Below are positions 48,340 through 57,230 of a stretch of 64,000 bases of DNA, one piece after another. Made by a program: the position numbers and the translations under genes. Positions within the stretch are counted from its first letter, which is position 1; each line of letters begins with the position of its first letter. Below the pieces are notes generated by a model. The model was not told the origin of the DNA and searched no databases. It was given only the letters and a program-made list of their open reading frames with translations. This stretch comes from Robiginitomaculum sp. (GTDB lineage: Bacteria; Pseudomonadota; Alphaproteobacteria; Caulobacterales; Maricaulaceae): assembly GCA_021776615.1 (NCBI GenBank), contig JAJFFO010000013.1:1-64000 (forward strand), written 5' to 3'.

Positions 48340-49899
48340 CTATGCCCGTATCGCCATTTCCAGACCATTGGGATCGCGGTCCGGTTCTTCGGGAAACACT
48401 TCAGCGGCACCAAAAAGAATGCGCTGTGCCGTCCACGCGCAGGCGCAGGCATCCAAAAAATCATCGCGCGAGGCGGCCAATGGCGTGAAGGTGTCGGTTT
48501 TCAGGAAATCTGCATCAAAGCCGACCGTTAGCAAAGCGGCGACGCGCTCGGCCTCGCCTTCCGCTGTCTTTTTGGAATGCTGGCTCGGCAGCCCATCGCC
48601 CATTAAGGTAAAGCCAAGTTCAGGATGGGTTTCAAAAAAACACTCCTGAAGTTGCGCCGTCAGCCGCGCATCAATCTCGCGCATCTTATCGAACAATCCA
48701 TAGACTTGCCGCGATAGTTTTGGCGCATCTTCCGCGCTTTTGGCATTGGCGGCACAGGCGGCATCATAGCTGGTGGTGTACAATGCCCGGCGACATGGTG
48801 CGGAAAATACCGATGATTTTCGCGGGCCTAATTTCGCTCGCGCCGCACGTTCGCACGCCCGGCCACCACGCACAGCTTCGCCCAAAAACCCCATCGGCAT
48901 GTCCACAGCAACAATTTCCGGGCGCTCCGGCGTGGTCAACACATCCCACACACTACGCAGCGGGCGCATAATCGGTTGGTGTTGCCCGGTGACGTCGAGC
49001 ATCACCGCAATCCAACCACCGGGGCAGCCATCCACCCCCGCCACCCAGCGCGAATGGCGGCGCGTTTGTGTCGGTGGCCGTGCCGTGACGCCGGCGCGCG
49101 GACTGACCAGCCGGTCTTGCGCGGCAACAATTGGCAACTCATCCGCACCCAGTCGCTGTGCCTCGCTCAACACCATGTCGATGGAGGAAACGGCATTTTC
49201 CAATGCCACCGACACCGGCTTGCCACCGATCATATGGGCGGTGAATAAGGCGCTGAGCAAATCGCCTGTCCCGCGCGGCACATTTTTATAATTAGGCGTG
49301 GTGACACACCAGGCATCATTTTTTTGTACGGCCAAGGTCGCCCATTCGTCCCCTGAGGGTGTGGAACTGACAATCACCAGCGGGCACCCGCTTTGCCGCG
49401 CCGCCTCAACTGCCGAACCTTCGTCAAATACTGGTCGCTCGGCAATGTGCGCCAATTCCCAGGCATTAGGGGTAATCACATCAGCGCGGGGCACCAATTC
49501 ACGCATCAACGCTTCGGCGACCGCATCTGGTACATAAAGACCGTCGGGCTCGTCGCCCATAACCGGATCGACCACCACCAGCACATCTTTCTTGGCCCGG
49601 CGGGTGTAATCAATCATCGCGGCAGCAGCAGTGATCTGGCGCGAGGAGCGAAAATAGCCGGTGATCACCGCGTCAACATGATCGAGAACACCTTGCGCCT
49701 GCACCGCCAGAAATAATCGCGATAGGCCATCAGCATCGACATCGACTAATCCCGGATCTCCCCAACCCGGATGCCGCCCGACCAAAACCGTTGGCAAGGT
49801 AATCACCTCAATGCCCATGCGCTCCAGCGCAAAAGCAGCAACGGAGGCTCCAACGCGGCTTGATGCCGCCTGCGATGTGATCAAGAGCACGGTTTTCAT
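48340..49899 (-). CDS. Fusion of pyridoxal kinase with a DUF429 domain
   Basis: A 519-residue two-domain protein. Residues 1-268 form a ribokinase-like pyridoxal kinase of the PdxY/PdxK type: ITSQAASSRVGASVAAFALERMG, GYFRSS, VVDPVMGD near 108-116 and the anion-hole/catalytic segment PRGTGDLLSALF with Asp213. After a short Arg/Pro linker, residues 285-519 match DUF429, a predicted RNase H-like nuclease: WVAGVDGCPGGWIAVML, VAVDMPMGFLG, CERAARAKLGPRKSSVFSAP and FFETHPELGF. The frame is continuous, so this is a real single ORF. I chose the ATG at 49899 over a TTG at 49905. Phosphorylation of B6 vitamers is expected; why a nuclease-like domain is attached is unknown. Confidence 0.85.
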   Translation of the reverse strand: MKTVLLITSQAASSRVGASVAAFALERMGIEVITLPTVLVGRHPGWGDPGLVDVDADGLSRLFLAVQAQGVLDHVDAVITGYFRSSRQITAAAAMIDYTRRAKKDVLVVVDPVMGDEPDGLYVPDAVAEALMRELVPRADVITPNAWELAHIAERPVFDEGSAVEAARQSGCPLVIVSSTPSGDEWATLAVQKNDAWCVTTPNYKNVPRGTGDLLSALFTAHMIGGKPVSVALENAVSSIDMVLSEAQRLGADELPIVAAQDRLVSPRAGVTARPPTQTRRHSRWVAGVDGCPGGWIAVMLDVTGQHQPIMRPLRSVWDVLTTPERPEIVAVDMPMGFLGEAVRGGRACERAARAKLGPRKSSVFSAPCRRALYTTSYDAACAANAKSAEDAPKLSRQVYGLFDKMREIDARLTAQLQECFFETHPELGFTLMGDGLPSQHSKKTAEGEAERVAALLTVGFDADFLKTDTFTPLAASRDDFLDACACAWTAQRILFGAAEVFPEEPDRDPNGLEMAIRA

Positions 49900-49955
49900 A
49901 ACCAACCCAATACATGCTATGTCTTAATTTTTAAAGCACCATGAAAGCAGGAAAA

Positions 49956-50864
49956 ATGACCCCTTCTCAACGATCTGTTTTATTTGTTCCCGGTGCTAAT
50001 GCCAAGGCATTAAGCAAAGCGCCATCCCTAAATGCCGACGCTATTATTATTGATCTCGAAGACGCGGTTTCGCCCGCGCAAAAACAGATGGCCCGCACCG
50101 CCACCCTAATAACCATTACCCAGCCAAAATGGCAAGCCGGGAAAAAGGCAGTACGCGTCAATGCTTTGCACAGCCAATGGGGCAATGGCGATGTGTTGGC
50201 GTTTGCGCCGGAAATGCTGGATGCATTAGTTATTCCCAAAGTAGAAAGCGCGGCAATGTTGCGTGATGTACGCCGCCTGATGGCCAAAGCCCGGCTGGTG
50301 CCGGGCCGACCCGCACCGGCTTTATGGGCCATGATTGAAACCCCGCGCGGCATTTTGAATCTGGAAGACATTGCCGCCAACGCTACCGAACTTGGTCTCA
50401 ATTGCTTGATCATCGGCACCAATGATTTGGCCAAGGCATTGCGGTGCGACGGGGTTAGCAATAATCGCGAAGCCTTGGCCGCCCATTTATCGCGCGTGGT
50501 GTTAATCGCCCGCCAATACGGGCTGACGGCGCTGGATGGGGTTTATAATGCGTTCGACGACGCGCCCGGCTTTGCGCGCGAGGCAAAGCAAGGGCGGCGG
50601 TTTGGCTTTGACGGCAAATCCCTCATTCATCCGTCGCAGATTGACGCGGCCAATCAGGTTTTTGGCCCCAGTGCTGCACAGATCAGCCGTGCCAAGGCGA
50701 TTGTGCGGGCTTTTGCCTTGAAGAAAAATGCCGGCAAGGGGGTCATCAACCTGGACGGCGAAATGATCGAGCGCCTGCATTGGCACAGCGCACAAACTTT
50801 GCTTGACTCTTTGCCAGCCAAGGGGGCAAAACCAGCGCCGCGTGCAAGGAAAAAAACATCATGA
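49956..50864 (+). CDS. HpcH/HpaI aldolase or CoA-ester lyase (CitE-like)
   Basis: A 302-residue TIM-barrel protein of the citrate-lyase beta-like family. RSVLFVPGANAKALSKA, ADAIIIDLEDAVSP (metal-binding region), VRVNALHSQWGNGDVLAF, VIPKVESA and AMIETPRGILNLEDIA match, with GFDGKSLIHPSQI near the end. Substrates in the family include malyl-CoA, citramalyl-CoA and citryl-CoA; the exact one cannot be read here. The ATG at 49956 has AGGA close upstream, and 49941 is an alternative. It is divergent from the pyridoxal-kinase fusion gene and overlaps the next gene by ATGA. Confidence 0.88.
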   Translation: MTPSQRSVLFVPGANAKALSKAPSLNADAIIIDLEDAVSPAQKQMARTATLITITQPKWQAGKKAVRVNALHSQWGNGDVLAFAPEMLDALVIPKVESAAMLRDVRRLMAKARLVPGRPAPALWAMIETPRGILNLEDIAANATELGLNCLIIGTNDLAKALRCDGVSNNREALAAHLSRVVLIARQYGLTALDGVYNAFDDAPGFAREAKQGRRFGFDGKSLIHPSQIDAANQVFGPSAAQISRAKAIVRAFALKKNAGKGVINLDGEMIERLHWHSAQTLLDSLPAKGAKPAPRARKKTS

Positions 50865-51445
50865 AAAACCGCATTTTTGGTATTGTATTTATCTTTGGCC
50901 TGATGACCGCCGCCAGCGCCCACGCGCAGGCGGATAAACCGGCCTGCGCGGTCAGTGCCACCGACATGTCAGCTTTTGCCGCACTTGAGTATGACGAATT
51001 TAATTATGGCGAAAACGGATGGCGCAGCCTGTCATCGCAAGGGTGTTATTACGACGCTGGTTCGGCGATTATCTCTTGGCTTATCGACCATGAAAATAGC
51101 CTGCAACCGGCCCAACAACGCACGCAACATTATCAGGCTGCCCGTAATTTTGCGTTGGCTGATCGCAAGGATGTCGCGCTATTGCAATTACGTTTGGCCA
51201 AAGACCCTGCCGACGCCGCGCCCGGCACTTTGGACTGGAATGCCTATCTCGACGCCTTTGGCGCCTGGTTGGCATCGGACTCAAAAGCCCTAAGCGGTGC
51301 CATTATCCGGCTAAAACAACAAGCCGATGGCGAAGGCGGGCTAAAGCCCAATCTGGATGCAGCGCAACGCTTTGAACGGTGTTTTAACAAGCCGTATTTA
51401 ATGATCGAGCAAGATGCTTCTTGCTTGGCGCCCGAAATAGAATAG
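50861..51445 (+). CDS. Exported protein of unknown function
   Basis: A 194-residue protein with a signal peptide (MKNRIFGIVFIFGLMTAASAHA). The mature part is mainly helical and TPR-like in character (AQQRTQHYQAARNFALADRKDVALLQLRLAKDP), with four cysteines (CAVSA, GCYYD, ERCFN, SCLAP) that could form two disulfides. I do not recognise the family. It overlaps the CitE-like gene by 4 bp and precedes the arsC-like gene by 8 bp, so the three are probably co-transcribed. Confidence 0.65.
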   Translation: MKNRIFGIVFIFGLMTAASAHAQADKPACAVSATDMSAFAALEYDEFNYGENGWRSLSSQGCYYDAGSAIISWLIDHENSLQPAQQRTQHYQAARNFALADRKDVALLQLRLAKDPADAAPGTLDWNAYLDAFGAWLASDSKALSGAIIRLKQQADGEGGLKPNLDAAQRFERCFNKPYLMIEQDASCLAPEIE

Positions 51446-51453
51446 GTGCCATT

Positions 51454-51807
51454 ATGAGCGTAAAAATTTATCACAACCCCCGCTGTTCAAAGTCGCGGCA
51501 AACCAAGGCGCTATTGGACGAACGCGGGGTGAGTTATGAAACCGTATTGTATTTGGAACACCCGCCAACCACCGATGAATTGGAACAAATCGTCAAAGCG
51601 CTTGGACTGACTTCTGCGCGCGAAATGATCCGCAAAGGCGAAGATGCTTATACGGATTTGGGCTTGAGCGCCGTCAATGATGAAGAAGCGCTGATTACCG
51701 CCATGAGCGAGCACCCAAAATTGATTGAGCGTCCGATCGTGGTTTGCAATGCCCGCGCCGCCATTGGTCGTCCGCCAGAATCGGTCTTGAATATTTTAGA
51801 TAGATAG
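51454..51807 (+). CDS. arsC: ArsC family glutaredoxin-dependent reductase
   Basis: A 117-residue thioredoxin-fold protein. The active-site loop YHNPRCSKSRQT carries the catalytic Cys11, followed by LGLTSAREMIRKGEDAYTDLGL and the arginine-containing IERPIVV (Arg in ERP), both as in arsenate reductase ArsC (glutaredoxin type). No arsenite pump or metal-responsive regulator is adjacent, so it may act outside arsenic resistance. The start at 51454 is the conserved MSVKIYHNP; a longer frame overlaps the previous gene. It lies in a run of four co-directional genes. Confidence 0.9.
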   Translation: MSVKIYHNPRCSKSRQTKALLDERGVSYETVLYLEHPPTTDELEQIVKALGLTSAREMIRKGEDAYTDLGLSAVNDEEALITAMSEHPKLIERPIVVCNARAAIGRPPESVLNILDR

Positions 51808-51836
51808 CCGCGCGAAATTTCGCGACAAAGGTAATT

Positions 51837-53171
51837 TTGACCCGGAAAATGCTAACCCGTAGGCGCGTTATGGCGCTGACTTGGCCGATGATATTTGCCA
51901 ACGCGCTGATACCATTGGTGGGCGTGATTGACACTGCGGTAATGGGGCTGTCCGGCGATGCCACCGATATTGGTGCCGTTGCTTTGGGGAGCACCGTGTT
52001 TGCGGTGTTTTACTGGGGAACCTATTTTTTGCGCATGGGCGTGACCGGTTTTACCGCCCAGGCTTTGGGCGCCGGCGATTGGCAGGAAAGCCAGCGCATT
52101 GTGCTGCGTGCTTTGGCTATCGCTTTGGCATTTGGCATTGCCGCTTTGGTGTTCATGGGGCCGATTGACACATTTTCTTTTAATATTTTGCAAGGCAGTG
52201 ATGCCGTGGAAAGCAAAGGCAGTGCCTATTTAAGCGCGCGGTTTTTCGGTGCACCGGCGGCTATCGGCCTGTTTGCGGTCACTGGCTGGTTTATTGGCGC
52301 GGGCCGCACCCACTCTGCATTGCTGGTGCAAGCATTACTGGCCATCACCAATGGCGCGCTTGATATCTGGTTTGTGGTCGGTTTGGGCTGGGGCCCGGCT
52401 GGCGTCGCGGCGGGCACCTCGATTGCCGAATGGATTGCCTTCGCTATTGGCTTAGGCCTGCTGTGGCGGGCTTTCAAAATGGAAGGTCCGCTTTCCGCTC
52501 AGGTGTTTTCCCTAACCCAATTATTCGACCCTGCGGCGTTAAAGCGCCTGTTTAGCGTGAATTTCGATTTGTTTTTGCGCTCCATGTTTATGGTCGTCGG
52601 CTTTAGCTGGTTCATCAATGCTGGTGCGCGACAAAGCGATGCGGTATTGGCCGCCAATCAGGTATTGTTACAATTCATCGTGGTGTGGGCGTTTGTGCTC
52701 GATGCCTTCGCCTTCACTGCCGAGGCAGAAACCGGCCGCGCCTTTGGCCGAAAGTCGATCACTGATTTGCGCATCGCCATTCGCCTAACCAGCGAGTTTG
52801 CCCTCGCCTGCGCCTTTGGGTTTGCGCTCATCACGTTGGTCCTTGGCGGATTGGTTATTCATACCATAATTTCTGATCCTCTCGTGCGCGAAACCGCGTT
52901 GCGATATTTGCCTTGGTGCGCCGCCGTGCCAATATTGGGCGTCGCCTCGTGGCAATTGGATGGTATTTTTACCGGTGCCACGCGTAGCGCCGCCATGCGC
53001 AATTCCGCCTTCGCCTCCCTGCTTATCTATCTTGGGCTGGATGCGATATTCACACCGCTTTGGGGCAATACCGGCGTCTGGGTCGCTTTTCTTTTATATT
53101 ATGTGGCCCGGGCACTGACCATGGTGGTGTTCTACCCGGCTTTGGAACGCAGCCTTAACAACGGCAAATAG
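51837..53171 (+). CDS. MATE family efflux transporter (DinF type)
   Basis: A 444-residue inner-membrane protein with about 12 transmembrane helices in two homologous halves. The N-terminal MALTWPMIFANALIPLVGVIDTAVMG and LGSTVFAVFYWGTYFLRMGVTGFTAQALG match DinF-type MATE transporters, Na+- or H+-driven exporters of cationic drugs. An ATG at 51849 is the conservative start, but a TTG at 51837 has AAAGG five bases upstream and is preferred here. The substrate is unknown. It is convergent with pyrD. Confidence 0.88.
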   Translation: MTRKMLTRRRVMALTWPMIFANALIPLVGVIDTAVMGLSGDATDIGAVALGSTVFAVFYWGTYFLRMGVTGFTAQALGAGDWQESQRIVLRALAIALAFGIAALVFMGPIDTFSFNILQGSDAVESKGSAYLSARFFGAPAAIGLFAVTGWFIGAGRTHSALLVQALLAITNGALDIWFVVGLGWGPAGVAAGTSIAEWIAFAIGLGLLWRAFKMEGPLSAQVFSLTQLFDPAALKRLFSVNFDLFLRSMFMVVGFSWFINAGARQSDAVLAANQVLLQFIVVWAFVLDAFAFTAEAETGRAFGRKSITDLRIAIRLTSEFALACAFGFALITLVLGGLVIHTIISDPLVRETALRYLPWCAAVPILGVASWQLDGIFTGATRSAAMRNSAFASLLIYLGLDAIFTPLWGNTGVWVAFLLYYVARALTMVVFYPALERSLNNGK

Positions 53172-53191
53172 CGCCCCCCGGGCCTGTTGAT

Positions 53192-54247
53192 CTAATCTTT
53201 GCCAACAGCATCGGCAATATTTGCAAATCCGTCAGCCCGCAAAAGCGCCGCCAATTCAGTTTTGATGCGCCCCACCAAAGACGGGCCGTGAAATGCCATG
53301 GCGGTATATAATTGCACCGCGTTCGCACCGGCACGTATTTTAACATACGCATCCGCGCCACTACTAATACCGCCAACCCCAATGAGCGCCAGTTTTCCGT
53401 GAGCGTATCCGCTAAAAATACGCAAGACCTGTGTTGAGTGTTCAAATAAGGGTCGCCCGGAAAGCCCGCCGGTCTGCGAGTGATTAGCGCTTTGCAAGGT
53501 GTCTGGCCGGTCAAGAGTGGTATTGCTGACAATCAGACCATCCACACCAAATTGCAGCGCCGCCTCGCATATTTGGGCAATCTGTATCTCATTCATGTCA
53601 GGAGCAAGTTTTAGAAAAAATGGCGGTGAGGGCCTATCGCCAGCCATATTCAGGCGCGCTTCCATCACCCGACCCAGCAATTCCTCCAGCGCGTCGCCGC
53701 TTTGCAATTCGCGCAGGCCCGGCGTGTTGGGCGAGGAAATATTGATGGTAAACCAATCGGGCAGCCCCCACAGCGCCTTAACGCCACTTACATAATCCCC
53801 AATCCGGTCATCCGATGTCTTATTGGCACCGATATTGGCCCCCAATAACCCGCCTCTTTGCTTCTGTTTTTCAAAATTGCCGACAAAGTTTTTCAGCCCG
53901 GCATTATTAAAGCCCATACGGTTTATAACCGCGTGATCTTCGGCCAAGCGAAATAAGCGCGGGCGCGGATTACCAAGCTGCGGCAAGGGCGTTACCGTTC
54001 CCGCTTCGGCCCAGCCAAACCCGGCCTGCACCATGGCAGCACCAACCGCCGCGTTTTTATCAAACCCGGCGGCCAGACCGATTGGATTGGGTAAATTCAA
54101 CCCGGCGACGTTAACACGCAATACCGGGTCCACGGCCTCTCGCACCACTGGACCCAACCCCGCCTTTAAGGCAAAAATCGTTGCCTGATGAGCGGTTTCT
54201 GGCGGTAATAGCCTAAGGGAAGCAGCAGCGATATCAGTGAAAATCAT
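53192..54247 (-). CDS. pyrD: Dihydroorotate dehydrogenase (quinone)
   Basis: A 351-residue class 2 enzyme of the inner membrane face that oxidises dihydroorotate to orotate with ubiquinone. The N-terminal hydrophobic helix (AASLRLLPPETAHQATIFALK) is the membrane-binding part. The FMN barrel motifs are LPNPIGLAAGFDKNAAV, RMGFNNAG, TINISSPNTPGLRELQ (with the catalytic Ser in place of Cys) and LIGVGGISSG. The length is canonical. Its start overlaps the DUF952 stop by ATGA, a common pairing. It supplies the pyrimidine pathway together with carA at 27 kb. Confidence 0.97.
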   Translation of the reverse strand: MIFTDIAAASLRLLPPETAHQATIFALKAGLGPVVREAVDPVLRVNVAGLNLPNPIGLAAGFDKNAAVGAAMVQAGFGWAEAGTVTPLPQLGNPRPRLFRLAEDHAVINRMGFNNAGLKNFVGNFEKQKQRGGLLGANIGANKTSDDRIGDYVSGVKALWGLPDWFTINISSPNTPGLRELQSGDALEELLGRVMEARLNMAGDRPSPPFFLKLAPDMNEIQIAQICEAALQFGVDGLIVSNTTLDRPDTLQSANHSQTGGLSGRPLFEHSTQVLRIFSGYAHGKLALIGVGGISSGADAYVKIRAGANAVQLYTAMAFHGPSLVGRIKTELAALLRADGFANIADAVGKD

Positions 54248-54588
54248 GGAATCGCCGGGCCAAAATCATGGCCGCCATTTTTGTGCTTCAACAATACCGC
54301 CTCGTGCACCAAAGCGGTATCCAGCGGCCCGTACAGATGCGGGAACAGCACACCACCGCGCGATGGCTCCCACCGCAAGGCATCGCCAAATTTGTCGGCG
54401 CGCACGCTGAGCAATATCAAGGTTTGAACGTCCGCATAATACCGCCGCGCAGTTTCGCGCACTGTGGCAGCGGTTGAAAAATGGATAAAGCCGTCGCGAC
54501 AATCGTCCGCGCTGCCGTGAAACACGCCAGCGCGCCGGGCACTATCCCAGCTTTGTTGATCCATAAGACGGTAAATCAGCTCGCTCAT
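54244..54588 (-). CDS. DUF952 family protein
   Basis: A 114-residue protein matching DUF952: IYRLMDQQSWDSARRAGVFHGSADDCRDGFIHFSTAATVRETARRYY, then ALRWEPSRGGVLFPHLYGPLDTALV. The GFIHFS and FPHLYGPL motifs are diagnostic. The fold is ADP-ribosyltransferase-like, but no activity is established. The start at 54588 is the family start MSELIYRL; the longer frame extends into the intergenic region. The 4-bp overlap with pyrD indicates an operon. Confidence 0.9.
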   Translation of the reverse strand: MSELIYRLMDQQSWDSARRAGVFHGSADDCRDGFIHFSTAATVRETARRYYADVQTLILLSVRADKFGDALRWEPSRGGVLFPHLYGPLDTALVHEAVLLKHKNGGHDFGPAIP

Positions 54589-54707
54589 GTCTCGCCATAC
54601 CTTGCCGTGGTGAGCTTGCCAAGAACCGCAAACCATTTCACTCAACTATAGGTTTACATTCCTAACTTGCGGTGTATATTCCGTCGGCAGCGATTCGAGC
54701 AAATATT

Positions 54708-55337
54708 ATGCTAACACACAAACAAATATGGCGCGGCCTGGATGTTATGGCCAAAAATGTTGGGCTAAGCGCCTCAGCCCTCGCCCGCAAAGCCGGACTA
54801 GACCCCACCGCCTTCAACCCCTCCAAACGCTATGTAGCCGACGGTTCACGCATGCGTTGGCCATCCACAGAGAGCATTGCCAAAGTGCTCGATGCGGTAG
54901 GGGTAAGCTTTGAAGAATTCGCCTCCATGGCCACTGGCAGTGAGAATACCGGGCGCCCGGTGCCCCTAATCGGCATGGCACAAGCCGGGTCCGGCGGGTT
55001 TTTTGATGATGCAGGCTACCCTACCGGCACGGGTTGGGACGAGGTGAGGTTTCCGGGCTTTGACAGCGGCGGCGCTTATGCTTTGGAAATTTCCGGCGAT
55101 TCTATGGTGCCGGTGTTTCGCAATGGCGACCGCATTGTCGTCGCCCCGGCCGAAAGCGTACGGCGTGGCGACCGGGTGGTGGTGCGCACCTGCAATGGCG
55201 AGGTGATGGCCAAGGAACTTCGGCGGATGACCGAAACCCGCATTGAACTGGCGTCGCTAAACCCAGATTACCCAGATCGCACGCTGGATCGGCGCGACGT
55301 TGATTGGATGGCGCGGATCATTTGGGCCAGCCAATAA
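54708..55337 (+). CDS. S24/LexA-like HTH transcriptional regulator with an autocleavage site
   Basis: A 209-residue regulator. The N-terminal XRE helix-turn-helix (LDVMAKNVGLSASALARKAGLDPTAF) is followed by an S24 peptidase domain. The Ser/Lys dyad is Ser132 in EISGDSMVPVFRNGDRIVV and Lys169 in EVMAKELRR. The Ala93-Gly94 bond in GMAQAGSGG sits where LexA and CI are cut. All elements for RecA-stimulated self-cleavage are present, though some family members do not cleave. No phage genes are nearby, so it is more likely a chromosomal regulator. The start at 54708 is the first ATG giving the HTH. Confidence 0.85.
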   Translation: MLTHKQIWRGLDVMAKNVGLSASALARKAGLDPTAFNPSKRYVADGSRMRWPSTESIAKVLDAVGVSFEEFASMATGSENTGRPVPLIGMAQAGSGGFFDDAGYPTGTGWDEVRFPGFDSGGAYALEISGDSMVPVFRNGDRIVVAPAESVRRGDRVVVRTCNGEVMAKELRRMTETRIELASLNPDYPDRTLDRRDVDWMARIIWASQ

Positions 55338-55344
55338 ACACGCC

Positions 55345-56496
55345 CTAATGACAAAGGTGTTGCGGCAATTTACGCAAGGTTTTCAGGCACAAGTCCAATT
55401 GCGCCACGCTGACATATTCATCGGGCTTATGGGCTTGGTCTATAGAGCCGGGACCACACACCACGGCCGGGAAACCAGCCGCCGCAAACTGCCCGGCTTC
55501 CGTGGTATACGACACCACACGCGATTGATTATCGCCAGTCAGCAGCCGTGCAATATGTTCGGCGGCACTTTGCGGATCAGCTTTTAACGGCGGCACATTG
55601 GAAAGCCGCTCAATCTCAATACGCGCTTCCGGCGCACTTTGGCGCATCTGTGCCTCTATTTCTTTGGCGCGCGCTGAAAAACGCGCTTCAATCGCGGCGC
55701 AATCATCGCCGGGTGTTGGCCGTAAGTCCCACATAAAGCTGCACTCGCGCGCAATAATATTTATCGCTGTACCACCGTGCACAACACCAATGGTCAGCGT
55801 GCCGTAGGGCGGCTCAAAGGCACTGTGCGGATCAGCATTTTGGCGCAAATCCGCCGCGATAGCGTCCAGTTCGGCCATCAGCAAGGCCGCCGCCATCACC
55901 GCCGATGCGCCTTTGTGCGGCTGACTGGAATGGGCCTCTTTGCCAAGCACCCGCACCCGGTAAGCATTCATGCCCTTATGGGCGCTCACCACTTGCATAT
56001 TGGTTGGTTCCCCGACCAGAACAGCCGCTGGCGGCGGCAGGTCACGCGAAATCGCCTCAATCAGAGATGGTGCACCAAGACAGCCCACTTCTTCATCATA
56101 AGAAAAGGCAAAATGCACCGGACGCGCAAGATCCGCGGCGGCAAAATCCGGCGCGGCGGCCAAAGCACAGGCGATAAAACCCTTCATGTCGCAAGTGCCC
56201 CGACCAAAAAGCTTATCGCCACGCGGCGTCAACACGAATGGATCGCTCGACCAATCTTGCCCATCCACGGGCACCACGTCGGTATGGCCAGACAGCACCA
56301 GACCGCCAGGCTGCTGGGGGCCAAGCGTCGCATAGAAATTGGCTTTTTTCCCATCAGCACTGGCCACCCGCGCGCACCGGGCGCCAAGCGCACTTAGCTG
56401 TTCCTCCACCCAGTCGATCAGTTGTAAATTAGAATGACGCGATACCGTGTCAAAACTAATCAGGCGGGCCAGAAGGTCCTGAAAATCCTTTGTCAT
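55345..56496 (-). CDS. argE: Acetylornithine deacetylase
   Basis: A 383-residue M20 metallopeptidase-fold enzyme that hydrolyses N-acetylornithine to ornithine in arginine synthesis. The di-zinc motifs are LSGHTDVVPVDG, FGRGTCDMKGF, and the Glu pair in FSYDEEVGCLG. The late VVCGPGSIDQAHKPDEYV carries the last His ligand. The length and substrate-pocket pattern fit ArgE better than DapE. It follows an FKBP lipoprotein gene directly, with no intergenic bases. carA at 27 kb belongs to the same pathway, and no other arg genes are in view. Confidence 0.92.
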   Translation of the reverse strand: MTKDFQDLLARLISFDTVSRHSNLQLIDWVEEQLSALGARCARVASADGKKANFYATLGPQQPGGLVLSGHTDVVPVDGQDWSSDPFVLTPRGDKLFGRGTCDMKGFIACALAAAPDFAAADLARPVHFAFSYDEEVGCLGAPSLIEAISRDLPPPAAVLVGEPTNMQVVSAHKGMNAYRVRVLGKEAHSSQPHKGASAVMAAALLMAELDAIAADLRQNADPHSAFEPPYGTLTIGVVHGGTAINIIARECSFMWDLRPTPGDDCAAIEARFSARAKEIEAQMRQSAPEARIEIERLSNVPPLKADPQSAAEHIARLLTGDNQSRVVSYTTEAGQFAAAGFPAVVCGPGSIDQAHKPDEYVSVAQLDLCLKTLRKLPQHLCH

Positions 56497-57114
56497 TTAC
56501 GGCGCGGCCGAACAATCCAGCGTGCGATCAACGGCATAAGTTTGCTGGTATTGCTCCACCGTCAAATCCAGCAATTTAATGAGATTGATTTTGAACACCA
56601 AGGTCTGGTTCGGTCCAATTGATCCGTCAAAGGTGCCACGACTACCATAGGCCAAATCAGACGGTACATACAGCATCCACTCATCCCCAGCGCGCATCAT
56701 GCCAAGCGCCTCAATCCAGCCTTTGATCAAACGGTTTGACGGGAATGCGGCGGGCAATCCACGAGAATAGGAACTGTCGAATTCCTCCCCGGCAATGGAC
56801 GTTCCTTGGTAATGCACACAGACAAATTGGCCCGGAAACGGGTTTTTGCCATCCTCGGGGCCGGATTCCAGCACCTTATATTGCAGGCCTGTTTCGGTTA
56901 TTTGAACCCCGTCGCGAATTTTGTTTTCGTCCAGAAACGATTTACCAATGATCAAATTTCTCTGGCCCAGATCCATGCCTTCAGAAAATTCCGGCTGATC
57001 ACCCGCCTTTGGCGCATCAATAGTGGCCGGCTCTTCGGTAGCTTCTTTTTGTGTCGGATTACACGCGGCAAGTAACGCGAAAAGGCCGATGCTGGCCATT
57101 GTAATTAATCTCAT
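56497..57114 (-). CDS. FKBP-type peptidyl-prolyl isomerase lipoprotein
   Basis: A 205-residue envelope lipoprotein with the lipobox LAAC (Cys18). After a short acidic, proline-containing linker it has an FKBP domain (about 75-185): ITETGLQYKVLESGPEDGKNPFPGQFVCVHYQGT, GEEFDSSYSRGLPAAFPSNRLIKGWIEALGMMRAGDEWMLYVPSDLAYGS and TLVFKINLIKL. The active-site aromatics are mostly present, but FKBP's usual VHYxG and AYG features are slightly altered. It is Mip/FkpA-like in overall organisation. It abuts argE, which starts one base after its stop. Confidence 0.88.
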   Translation of the reverse strand: MRLITMASIGLFALLAACNPTQKEATEEPATIDAPKAGDQPEFSEGMDLGQRNLIIGKSFLDENKIRDGVQITETGLQYKVLESGPEDGKNPFPGQFVCVHYQGTSIAGEEFDSSYSRGLPAAFPSNRLIKGWIEALGMMRAGDEWMLYVPSDLAYGSRGTFDGSIGPNQTLVFKINLIKLLDLTVEQYQQTYAVDRTLDCSAAP

Positions 57115-57230
57115 GAGTTGTCTCCCGTTTGCGCCCTATCATTGGCCATTGCTTTGATAGAGGGATGTAAACGAGACAAAGGGTTTTGGCGAGAAATTTA
57201 TTTGCAGAAGCTGGAAAATTTGTGAGAAAT

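Noticed and set aside
51454-51807. Arsenic-resistance operon
   Set aside because: No arsenite efflux pump is adjacent, and the ArsR-type gene at 44 kb is unlinked.
54708-55337. Prophage repressor marking an integrated phage
   Set aside because: Neighbours are pyrD, DUF952, argE and FKBP; no integrase, structural or lysis genes exist in the region.
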